A stretch of DNA of 64,000 bases, taken from Congeria kusceri (taxonomy: Eukaryota; Mollusca; Bivalvia; Myida; Dreissenidae). Shown here in pieces: positions 10,001 to 20,335 of the stretch (its first letter is position 1; the number at the start of each line of letters is the position of its first letter). The notes below the pieces were generated by a model that was not told the origin of the DNA, searched no databases, and saw only the letters and a program-made list of their open reading frames with translations. The translations under genes were made by a program, and so were the position numbers. The DNA is taken from contig CM051024.1 in the NCBI GenBank assembly GCA_027627225.1, forward strand, positions 39,123,725 through 39,187,724. Direction: 5' to 3'.

Positions 10001-13000
10001 ATAGGAAGCTGAACGCAGAGGCAATGATACTTGGATTCCTAGCCGAACATGATCTACCCTTCACGCTTACCCCACACCTGGTCAAGTTGACACAGACACT
10101 AGCTAAAGATCCAAAACCACTTAATGAGATAAAAATGGACTGATGTGCTGCATCATACAAAATGACTTACGGTGTTGCTGAGCATTTTACTCAGGAACTT
10201 TTGGATGAACTAAAGGACACAGAGTTCAGCTTGAACATAGACGAGTCCACAAACACTAAAAATGAAAAAATTGTGGCTGTACTTCTAAGTTACTTTTCCA
10301 AACACTGAAACGAGATGGTTGTACGGCACCTGGAGTCGTTTCAGGTCACCAAAGCTGATGCCGAGTCTATCTTCCTGAAGATTGAGGAAATGTTTGATCG
10401 GTTAGACTTACCATGGACTAAGTTGACAAGTGTACTTCTTGATTCATGTAACAAAATGAGAGGAAAAAAATCTGGACTTGAAACACGGTTGAGGGAACGG
10501 GCACCCCAGCTCATCGACATAGATGGTGACAGCGTTCATCATGTGCATAATGCTGCAAAGGCCTTCACCTCACCATTCTGCTACCATTTGGAATCGTTAT
10601 TTAATGACATCCACAGTGATTTTCACTGGTCAACCAACCTCCGCTCCGAATTAGAATTAATTTGTCAGTTGATTGCAGTCAAGTTTACAGTACCAGAGCG
10701 ATTTACGTCTCATCGTTTCCTGTCAGCTCATAACCTTGCCGTGGAAACTTCAAGACTGTTTGAATCTTACACAGTGTTCTATTATCAATTCCTGTCAAAA
10801 AAGGAAAGAGAGAGACTGGCGCCAATCATTGATATCCTTCTTCAAAGAAATCTTGTTTCAGATGAGAGTCAGAGGAGGAGATCAAAGCCATCGGACTGCG
10901 TCTTCGGAAGAAGAAAATGACCAAGGACGGGGAAACTCAGAAGGAGAGAATTATCAACAAGATGTTTGATCAACACAAGAAGACTAGGATGCTGTTAGGA
11001 CTTTACATCTCTGTGCTGGAATGCCTGAAGCAGTATGCTGTGTTGTTTCAGTCCAAAGAGCCCATGTTGCATATCCTTCATGATCAGCAGGTCAAACAGA
11101 TACAGAATTTTCTCTGTTACTTTGTAGATCCTCAGAAAATCCCCAAGACAGTTGAAAAACTGAAAACTCTGGAATTGACTGACTCTGTTCTGCTGCCAAA
11201 GACATCAATGTTTATTGGTTCTGTGATACTGAACATTGTGAGAAAAAGCAAACAAAAAGATCATGTTGTCAGCGAGATATTGAGTTTGTTAAAAACTGCA
11301 TATGTTAACTGTGGTAAAATACTACTAAAGAAGATGCCAATCACTAACAAATTCTTACAGAATGCATCTGCTGTTGATCCACGAGCTCGGGGACATGCTT
11401 TGACAATCGAGCATCTACGTGACCTGCCTGATCAGATGCAAGTTCTAACGCAAGAAGAGAAGCAGAAATATGCTAAGGAGATTTACCAGTACCAACTGGA
11501 TCCAATGCTTCCAGAGTTCCACGAAGGAACAAGAATTAACCAATGGTGGGCATTGGTAACCAATTATCCAGCATTGAGGAAGATTACCCTTGCCATTCTT
11601 TGCTGCTTTCATGGGCCAATGGTGGAAGGTGTGTTTAACCTGATGGGCTACATCATGGACAGCAAGTCTAGTAGCTTATCCACTGCCACTGTCAATGGAT
11701 TTCAGAATGTCAAATCTGCTCTGAAAGCTAAGAACATTACAGCTGTGGAGTACTTCAAGAGGGAAGATCCACTTCACACTCCAATTCATCCTGGTCTTGT
11801 TAATAAAATGATCAATGCATCTTCAGTTAGATCCAGAAACCTGGCCACAAAGACACTGGAAGTAGCTGACAGGAAAGCACGATTGAATATTGGCGATAGG
11901 AAAGTTGTAAGCAAAAACAAAGCGAAGGAACTGGCATCAGAGGATGTGAAACGAGCACGCATTGAGCATGCTATACATAATTTAGGGAAAAAGTGTAACT
12001 GCCTGACTAGTGATGAGAAAGTACACCAATCAGTGTGTCTGGTGTGTGCATAATAACTACTTTGCAATAAAGCAAAATGTGCTGATAGAATTTTTGTGAC
12101 TGTTCTGTGACACTTCCACTAGCTGTTTTCAACAAGAATTAAAACTCACTGGCACTAGTCATGTACAGGTGTATTCATTTTGAAATGTTTAAGTTTTGAA
12201 CTTCATTTGAATAGATGCTTGAAGTTTGTTGTAGTTAGATTGTTGAATTTTCCTAAAGAATAAAAAGAACATTAATTTTCACTGGCACTAGTCATGTACA
12301 GGTGTATTTATTTTGAAGTGTTAAAGTTTTGATCATCATTAGAATAGTTGCTTGAAGTTTGATGTAGTTAGATTGTTGAATTTTCCTAAAGAATAAAAAA
12401 AATATAATTTAAACTGGCTCTAGTTATGTACAGGTGTATTTATTTTGAAATGTTAAAGTTTTGAACTTCATTAGAATAGTTTCTTGAAGTTTGTTGTAGT
12501 TAGATTGTTGAATTTTCCTAAAGAATAAAAAATATTAATATTCACTGGCACTAGTCATGTACAGGTGTATTTATTTTGAAATGTTGAAGTTTTGAACTGC
12601 TTCAGAATAGTTGCTTGAAATTTGTTGTAGTAAGATTTCCTAAAGAATAAAAATATTAACATAATAGATTGTTTATGTTCCTTCTTAAATAATTGTTTAA
12701 TAGGAGCTTGGTGGTGGGGTTGTCATATATAACCCCATTAAATGACCAACTAAAAAGTTAAATATGCAGGTAATGATCACTGAAGAAGTGAATTTCACAA
12801 TTCAAATGAGACAGAATACCAACTGCCCGAGCATAATTTTAAGCTAATCTGAGTCACTTAAAATACACAAGTGCCAGGAGCTTCAGGGGGCTTTGCCCCC
12901 TATGACCCCCACCAGGGCCTACAAGGGGGGCTATCGCGTCCCCCTGGACCCCCAGCAAAAAACTTCAGGTTGTTTTTTTTTAACACAATATCACCCCTGC

Positions 13001-16000
13001 ACATTATTTTACCAAAACTTTTTTGCACATAAATATTAATTATATACCTGCATGATAAAATCGTGCTGTGCTAAAAACGTGCGATTTATTTATTAACGTC
13101 AGCAACATCACAAAATGCTCGTGGGAAGCGTGCGTGTAGAAAAGTTAAACGCAATGTTTCATGTATATTTTTGACCACAGCCGTGTCATGTAAAAAAAAA
13201 AAGAGATCGCGTTAAATACTGCCGATGTGCCATAATGCCAATATAAATATAAGCTAAAACAGTGTGAAAGTGTGCTTTCAGAAATCTATTTTGAAAATAC
13301 TGTTGATGGATCGTAATGCTAATCTGATAATTTGTAACTTCGTTTATTGTTACTACGCTGTAATATGTAATGAATATGAATATTTTTCATTTTATTTAGA
13401 AATATTAAATAAGTTTTCAGTCACATATTTAAGTTAATTCTTGAAATACCAACGTTTAGGACATCTACATTATTTCCTGACCTGTACATATTTTCGGACG
13501 TTACATTTCGGACGTATGTTTATATATAGCAAATACAACATAATGCTTTTTTATTATATTTATGCAAGCTATAGACTATAGTTTAAATTTTTGTATTTAA
13601 ATGCTTCTGACAATACATGTATTTGGAGATAATTTTCACAGATATTTTTAATAAATGCAGTTCAAGTTACCTACAAAAAAAACATTCAATAATTAAAATA
13701 GAGATGCTGAAAAATATGACTGTATGTTGCATTACAAAAATATTAATAATTATATTAATATTAAACTAGTCATTATGGGTGATATCATATAGAATGAAAA
13801 CTTTAAGTGATATATAATTGCTTAGTACATTTTATAATTTAGCATAAATATATTAACTTACAAGGAAAATGTATAGTATATATACATGAAAAAAAGCAAA
13901 AAATAAACAAAACAAATATATAACCTATGTGTTTGTTACACATATATAGTCATATATCACCTTGAAAAAATATGAGCGTGTGCAAAAGTGCCCTTTTTAG
14001 CAATTAGCAGCCTGCCCTTTTTCAATCCTGGCTCGAGCACTGCAATGACAATAATTTGCTGTTATTAATTTGATAATTTTGAAATTATATAGTGCCATCT
14101 GTTTTGGCAAAACAAATAATTTCAGTTTACATTCCATCTTATTGTGTTCTTACAGGTTATTGATCACTATGAGAACCCACGCAATGTTGGTTCCCTAGAC
14201 AAGAATGACAAGACTGTTGGAACTGGCCTGGTGGGAGCTCCAGCTTGTGGGGATGTCATGAAACTACAGGCAAGTTTACTTGTAAATTATTTATTTTAAC
14301 TAGGGATGTCAACGAATAATCGAATATTCGAATACTTGATTGAATATTCGAATATTAAATGAGTATTCGAATGGCAGAAAAAAAAATTCCCATAATAGTT
14401 TAATTCTATCATTATGTTTTCACAGTTACCTAATTGGACATGTTGACATGTTATTTTACACCAATGATACCCGTATGCGCAGTGAGAGATAACACATTAA
14501 GCAAACTGTGACAATCGAATCGGAAACGGACCCTAAAAAGATACCTATAGTTGCGCAGCTTGTGCGTAACATTTGGGTGCTAAACTGAAGCTAATTGGAG
14601 ACCGACGTTTTCACACTGACGCAAATTGGAGACCAATGTTTGAACAATGTATGGTGCATTATGCGGTTTATGTGTTACTTTTATTTAATTTCAATCCTTT
14701 AATTAGCAGTGCATTAACAACAACATTTTTCATGCCGACTAAAAAGCATTTATTCGCTCAATATAACAAACAAAACTGAATAAAACAGCACAGGTATATA
14801 TTCTTTGTGTTTCCCGATTAATCTCAAAGTCTTTTCGTTCATTAAAGTCATCGTAAGCCTTCAGCTGTGTGGAAGCATTTCTCACGGTCAGCCGATAAAA
14901 TGTCGGCAACATGTCAGCTATGCAATGAGAAGTTTGTGTACACATCTGGGGTTACAACCTCAAATCTCAACAATCAAAGCACCCATCGCTGGAATCTGCA
15001 AGCAAAGGAAAGCAAGTGTCTCTTGATTCATTTGTGATGATGATGATGATAATGATGGAAAAATTGTATTAAATTCATAGAGTCGACAGGGATAAGAACG
15101 GTTTTTAACGACACATTAATTCGTTTACCTATTATGGTTACAATATACTAATTCCAATCCGTATGTAATTTAATGTAAAAGCGATAACTTTAACCAAAAA
15201 TAAATGCAACATTTTGCACATAGGGACCCTCATAACCGTACCTTTTCTTAAAGAGCATTCTAAGCCGAATTGATTTAAGCAATAAAAAGGGTATGTCATG
15301 TGTTATGTAAGCAAGAACTCGACACTAAACAAAGTTGACTGTTTTATCGCCATCTTTTTAGCGGCTACTTTCTAGTTGAATGTAACCCGCCTCAGCGCAA
15401 GTGTCATACTGTAGTCTCCAATCTAAAAACATATCAGTGATTTATTAGTGCATACCAATGCTTACCCTACCAACATCTCCAAAACAGAATATCAAAGCAA
15501 GTGTCTAAACCTAAAAACATGTCTTCGAGTTAGACGTGTTGATTTATTTAGAGAGTACAGCCCTACATCACTTATTTAGTGTATTGTGACCTTGTACATC
15601 CTGGATAAGTATTTAAAATAAACGAAGACTCAGACATTTAAAAAACGAACTAATATTCGAATATTGAAATCGAATATTCGAATAGCGTTTTGTTATTCGT
15701 TGCCATCCCTAATTTTAACTATAAATTTGCAAAAGTGGATTATGCATAAGACAAAACTGGCACAAGCCACATGTTTGCCAGGCTTGAAGGGGTGCTTTTT
15801 CTCAGTCATGGTTTTTGAAAATGCATTTCTTCCCCTGACCTAAAAATCTAGCCATTTGAATTTAACAATAAATGAACAAAGTGAATGTCTTAAAACCAAA
15901 TCCAGTTAATGGTACAGGTCCAAATTCACCATATGGTACTCATCGCTTAGTATGCCAATACTTCACTATGTCGCATAGAATTATTTACAACAAAAGATGT

Positions 16001-18566
16001 ACATGAAACATGTTGTACAATTTTTTTTTTCAATCTTCATCTTAAAGCTAGTTTTAAGCTTGACTATTCACCGAATATTTCGAGCTATACTACTCGCCCG
16101 TTCGTCAGCATAAGATTTGCTGGCAAGAGAAAATTCAGGTTAAGGTTTGCATGCAACAAGTACGTATCTCGGTAACTACTACAGATACTCAATTGAAACT
16201 TCACACATATCTTCTGTGTCATTATGTAAGGTCATTGACCAAGGCCCATAACTCTAACCAGTAATTTAACAGAATTATGCCCCTTTTTGTACATAGACAT
16301 TTCAGGTCAAAGTTTGCGTGCAACAACTCTATATCTCTATAACTACTACAGATATTCGATTGAAACTTTACACGTCTTCAGGGTCATTATATAAGGTCAC
16401 TGACCAAGGCCCATAACTCTGACCTGCAATTTAAAAGAATTATGCCACTTCTATACTTAGAAAATTTAGGTTAAGGTTTGCGTGCAAGAAGTATATATCT
16501 CTGTAACTACTACAGATATTCAATTGAAACTTCACACATGTCTGCAACCAGCATTTTAGCAGAATTATGCCCCTTTTTGTACTAAGAAATATTCAGTTTG
16601 TGTGCAAGTACATACCTCTGTAACTACTACATATATTCAATTGAAATTTCGCATACATGTTCATGGTCATTATGTAAGGTCACTGACAGAATATAAATAC
16701 TATAAAAGCAGAGTGAATAGTCAAGCACGCTGTCCTGGGACAGCTGTTGTTTATTTAAAAAAAATGCTATCTTTAAAGTGAATTATATATTGAATACCCT
16801 GGTATGCTCACTATGTCAATAAAATGTCATGTCATTTGTTATGCACAGTATGTCTGTGTGTAGATTAAATGCTTTACACTGCATTTTTTTACTTATTCAG
16901 GTAAAGGTAGATGAGGATGGAAACATTGTGGAGGCCAAATTCAAGACTTTCGGATGTGGCTCAGCCATTGCGTCGAGCTCACTGGCTACAGAACGGATAA
17001 AGGGGAAGCATGTAGGTTGACACACGGTTCCTTTTTAATACATAAACTTTAGATTATTATTCATTGTGACCAGATGTGTCACATCACCCATGCTTGTTTG
17101 TCAGAGGTCAAGGTCACAATTCAAAATCAAAGGTCAAGAATATTCAATATTGTTCCGGAAATTAAAGTGATTTGAAGTAAATGCCTAGAAGAATTACTTC
17201 AGATTACTATTCCCCATTACAGTATGTCACGTACACATCACAAGTAAAGTTCAAAACTCAAATAGTTTGTTAGGATTATAATATTATATTGCACAGAATA
17301 ATTTCAAATGGCTTTAAATAAATGATGATGGAATGCTGCCCACAAGAACCAGGGCTGCAAAATAAAGGTCACACTTATAGGTCAGTGGTAAAAAAGATAA
17401 ATATCCATCCATATTCCATTTCCAATTTATAAGTTCTAAATGCCTGTAAGGATTTTTTTTATAGAACTTTAATTAGTCCCCATGACCAGATTATGTTAAA
17501 AATGCAAACATGACCCATGCTTGTCTGTCAAAGGTCAAGGTCACAATTCCAGGTCTGAGGTCAAATATTTGTCTGGAGCATTTTTTTTCTTGCATTTATG
17601 GATGCCAATTTTAATCAACTATCAACAGTACACCAGTCTTTTGAAAAGGTTACCAGCAGTCAGAACGGGTACATGTGAATCACACGAACCAAAATCAAAG
17701 ACAATTTATACAAAATTAACAATAACATGACTTTTCCTTTAGATTGATGAAGCAGCCAAGATCAAGAACACAGAGATTGCAAAGGAGCTGTGCTTGCCGC
17801 CCGTAAAACTGCATTGCTCTAGTATGTATACATGTAAATTTGATACACCAGGTTTTCAAAATATTACCTTGTACAAATTGGAACTTAAGTGAAACATATT
17901 TTAAGATAAACTTAAGATGTTTCTGAAATACAGACCCAGCTGTCAATTTCATTAAATTCATCTCCAATCCGATCCTACTACATGTCTAGAATGGATCTGA
18001 TGACTTCGCAGTAATGTGACATTCACTTGGCATTTCGGCCGTCGTTACAATTGCTATCTTTAAAATTATGTAAAAAAAATAATATGAGCCATCAAAACAT
18101 TTGTATGCATTCTTATTTCTAGTGGCGCATATTATAACTTGATTCTATAATGTCTCAGTGAGCGATTTCAGTATTAACAGATTTCAGTATTTACAGAATT
18201 CTGTAATTTTATATATGCAAAAAAAATCACAGTTCAATTTAATTTTTAACTGACCGAGGCAATATACAATCAAGCTTATGTGAATTTTGTTGTCCAATAT
18301 ATTAGTAAATCACAGTAACCCTAGCAAAAACGCTGTTTTAGGATACAGGTATACTAACTGTTTTTACTAAGGTTACCATGATTTATAATATAAAATTCAC
18401 TAATACAGTAATCAGTATCAATTATTATGATAACTCACCCTGCCCCATGTATTTGTAAATGGATTGCGATTATTACACTAATTTTCTGTTCCCAGTGTTG
18501 GCGGAGGATGCCATTAAAGCAGCCCTGGCAGACTGGAAGGTAAAGCAGAGCAGGGCCGAGGGATAG
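6938..18566 (+). CDS. ISCU: Iron-sulfur cluster assembly scaffold ISCU, five exons
   Basis: Scaffold on which cysteine desulfurase NFS1 sulfur and iron are assembled into [2Fe-2S] clusters, in the mitochondrial matrix. Exons join in frame as 6938-7021, 14156-14269, 16901-17011, 17743-17821 and 18496-18566, giving 152 aa (human isoform about 167). Residues 1-28 are basic and read as a transit peptide. The three ligand cysteines are present: PACGD (C59), FGCGS (C85) and KLHCS (C128, with H127). The LPPVK chaperone-binding motif is at 121-125. Intron 2 uses a GC donor (CAG/GCAAGT) and the others GT. Introns 1 and 2 hold transposon remnants. The gene is convergent with TOLLIP. Identity is secure; whether another transcript starts upstream is not visible. 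Confidence 0.97.
7022..9386. other. ISCU intron 1, first part
   Basis: Non-coding. It includes a pyrimidine-rich stretch at 7575-7660 with repeated CCCTGCCGCCCTCGACCC-like words. The small open frames at 8249-8482 and 8644-8895 show no domain and no splice support. Confidence 0.5.
9387..12053 (+). pseudogene. hAT-like transposase, decayed, with one intron
   Basis: A coding relic of about 850 residues in several frames. The N-terminal part (9387-9608) has a BED-like zinc finger start, FCVQCNQTLKY, then loses frame near 9590. An intron-like gap follows (donor GTAAGA near 9622, acceptor CTTTCAG before 9926). The body shows NIDESTN (about 10237-10257), VHHVHNAAKAF (about 10537-10569) and the hAT dimerisation-type region CCFHGPMVEGVFNLMG at 11601-11648. 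Disablements: in-frame TGA at 10141 and 10306, and a frameshift near 10875. The last 1.1 kb (10917-12053) is open. It sits inside ISCU intron 1 in the same orientation. TIRs could not be assigned, so a degraded transposon or an old domesticated copy are both possible. Confidence 0.8.
12147..12660 (+). repeat. Four tandem 132-bp units, each with AATAAA
   Basis: Units begin at about 12147, 12280, 12412 and 12543 with CACTGGCACTAGTCATGTAC-like sequence and each ends with CCTAAAGAATAAAAA. The array begins about 95 bases after the stop of the hAT-like frame, so it lies where that gene's 3' untranslated region would be and would give four successive polyadenylation signals. Confidence 0.85.
12661..14155. 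other. ISCU intron 1, last part
   Basis: Strongly AT-rich. A GC-rich patch at 12885-12958 with GCTTTGCCCCC and CCCCCTGGACCCCC resembles the end of a dispersed element. Nothing coding seen. Confidence 0.5.
14156..14269 (+). CDS. ISCU: ISCU exon 2 (first ligand cysteine)
   Basis: Encodes 38 residues, from VIDHYENPRNVG to GDVMKLQ, with the conserved PACGD. Acceptor TTCTTACAG. The reading frame and conservation place the exon end after CAG, giving the non-canonical donor GCAAGT; no GT donor nearby keeps the frame and the conserved LQ-to-VDE join. Confidence 0.95.
14301..15711. mobile_element. hAT MITE with 8-bp target duplication (1411 bp)
   Basis: The ends are TAGGGATGTCAACGAATA and TATTCGTTGCCATCCCTA, near-perfect complements, followed inward by repeated ATTCGAATA words. 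The 8-bp direct repeat ATTTTAAC flanks both sides (14293-14300 and 15712-15719). TIR form and an 8-bp duplication define a hAT element. The inner frame at 14573-14779 has no transposase motif, so it is non-autonomous. It lies in ISCU intron 2. A relative lies at 58546-59780. Confidence 0.88.
16058..16752. mobile_element. Inverted-end element with ~165-bp tandem units
   Basis: Ends in exact inverted repeat GCTTGACTATTCAC (16058-16071) and GTGAATAGTCAAGC (16713-16726), followed by GCTGTCCTGGGACAGCTGTT. Inside are about four units near 165 bases, each with GGTTAAGGTTTGC and ACTACTACAGATATTC. The same family lies at 27392-27937. No coding capacity. It occupies ISCU intron 2. Confidence 0.7.
16901..17011 (+). 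CDS. ISCU: ISCU exon 3 (second ligand cysteine)
   Basis: Encodes 37 residues, VKVDEDGN to ERIKGKH, with FGCGSAIASSS, the most conserved ISCU segment. Acceptor ACTTATTCAG, donor CAT/GTAGGT, phase 0 at both ends. Confidence 0.96.
17743..17821 (+). CDS. ISCU: ISCU exon 4 (LPPVK and third cysteine)
   Basis: Encodes IDEAAKIKN to LPPVKLHCS plus the first base of the next codon. Acceptor CCTTTAG, donor A/GTATGT. Carries the HSPA9-binding LPPVK motif and the third cluster ligand. Confidence 0.96.
17944..18032. mobile_element. Fragment of the MULE-like MITE
   Basis: A stretch with CATTAAATTCATCTCC and GGATCTGATGACTTCGCA matches one arm of the 440-bp element at 2741-3180 and 47466-47904. Only one arm is recognisable. 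It lies in ISCU intron 4. Confidence 0.5.
18496..18566 (+). CDS. ISCU: ISCU exon 5 and stop
   Basis: The split codon A/TG gives the conserved M-L-A-E-D-A-I-K-A-A-L segment, followed by a short divergent tail and TAG at 18564. Acceptor TTCTGTTCCCAG. Confidence 0.96.
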
Positions 18567-20147
18567 ACAGACCCCGCCCACTTCTGGTCTGCCCCGCCCA
18601 CGCACTAGACAACACTTACAAGACAACACTTGATAGCACTGGTTGAGTTAGCTTCATAGTCCATCGTAACAGTCGCCTGTGTTGTATGATGTGTAGTGAA
18701 CTTAAACTGTTGATGAACTTTTTCTGTGAATGGGCATTGTTGTTATATTTTGCATACCGTATACCCGTGTGAAAAATGTAAATGTGGCCCATCATGAGAA
18801 AACCGGTCATAATGCATGTGCGTAAAGTGTTGTCCCGGATTAGCCTGTGCAGTCTGCACAGGCTAATCCGGGACGGCACTTTGCGCTTTTATGGTATTTT
18901 CTGTTTCAAGAAAGTCTCTTCTAAACATAAATCCACTGTAGGCGGAAAGTGCCGTCCTGGATAATCGGGGACGACACTTAACGCACATGCATTAAGATCG
19001 GTTTTTCCACGATGTGCCTCAAATAGTGTGTTGGTTCAGTTACAATTATAATTATATTCCAGATTAAGAAGCCATGTAATTGTCATGAGATTCAGTATTG
19101 TGTAAAATATGAGAAGAGCAGCATATGATATTCTTTATATCATCAATATTGTTTGTTTATATAACACAGTGTAATATATACTAGAAACAATAGATATACA
19201 CCACTTACCACTTAAGATCAGTGTAATTGGGCTAAATGTCTTAATATGTTAAATTTGATGCAGTTTGCTTTGTTAGAGCAGTCGCTTGATGGGAAACTGC
19301 AGATTTAAAAAACAATTTACATATAACCTATAATTTACCACTTGTTGATTTAATGTTTATATTTTTGTTGGAATATGTGTACATGCATTCAGAATTTGTT
19401 TTACAAGTAAATAAAACGTGTGAAAAGTATTTTTGTTTTATAATGTTTTGTTGAATAAATCAAATAGTTTCAATATGTTTGTACAACTGAACTTAACATT
19501 TATTCTGAAAGATTGCATATCTCTTTATTTCGATGAAGTTAGAAAATAAATACACAATAAACAACCATATTTAATAAACAATACAATAAACAAAAGTTTC
19601 ATAATTATCATTTGGTGCCCAAACAGTATTAACAAAAACATGAGCTAAAATTTTAATACACTACAATTATCTATATTATTATCAATTTATTATTATTATT
19701 ATAAAAGTGGATCTAAAGTATTTAATGTGGATGTCCAACTTTCCTTAATGCAACCGAGTATAGTCATTAATGTAAAGTGACAGTGTTGAGTCATCATGTA
19801 AGTATTTCAAACCAAAAATATCAAGAGCTGAAAACGAGAAGGTACCAACTGCCATTGAAATCAATAGCAATTGATACCTTCTGGTTTTTAACCCCCGAAT
19901 TATTATGCAGATCAAGCTGAAGCAATCACCATCACTAACTAATAACTAATATTGTAAGATCTTTTGCAATGAGTTTCAAACCAAAATAGGCATACATTAA
20001 AAGGCTATGTTAGTAACAGTTCATTCAGCAAATTACACACAAAATAGTCATTAAAATGTAATGAATAAATAAACTATTAAAGTTACAAAAAACCAAAACA
20101 ATTGTCTGTTGACACAAAATGTGTCGTTTTTTTTAAACAAAATTATC
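18567..20147. other. Convergent 3' intergenic region ISCU/TOLLIP
   Basis: Contains the palindromic MITE at 18784-19023. AATAAA on the plus strand at 19410-19415 and again near 19454 could end ISCU transcripts; TTTATT words near 19686 and 19522 could serve TOLLIP on the other strand. No further gene seen. Confidence 0.45.
18784..19023. mobile_element. Palindromic MITE, family P, copy 2
   Basis: Begins GTGGCCCATCATGAGAAAAC and ends with CCACGATGTGCCTC. Holds CTGCACAGGCTAATCCGGGA and GGCGGAAAGTGCCGTCCTGG as in the other copies. The right arm is shortened compared with copy 1. It lies in the presumed 3' untranslated region of ISCU. Confidence 0.75.
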
Positions 20148-20335
20148 TCAGTCCGCACTCATTTGCAGCAAAGCATTGATCGTCGTCTCTTTGTTGCCAT
20201 TATTAGCAGCAAACACAGAAACGATGATGTCATCTTCCAAATTTGGAAACATGTCCTTGACCTGTTTAAACTCTTCTTCCGTGTATCCCGGCCCCTGCTG
20301 CGTAGGCATGGTTGGCATCTGTTGTGGGGGGTACA
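20148..20335 (-). CDS. TOLLIP: TOLLIP exon 7 (CUE domain, stop)
   Basis: Encodes the linker [14 protein letters not shown] and the full CUE domain, ending at TGA (20148-20150). The first codon is split (A/TG) over the intron. Confidence 0.96.
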
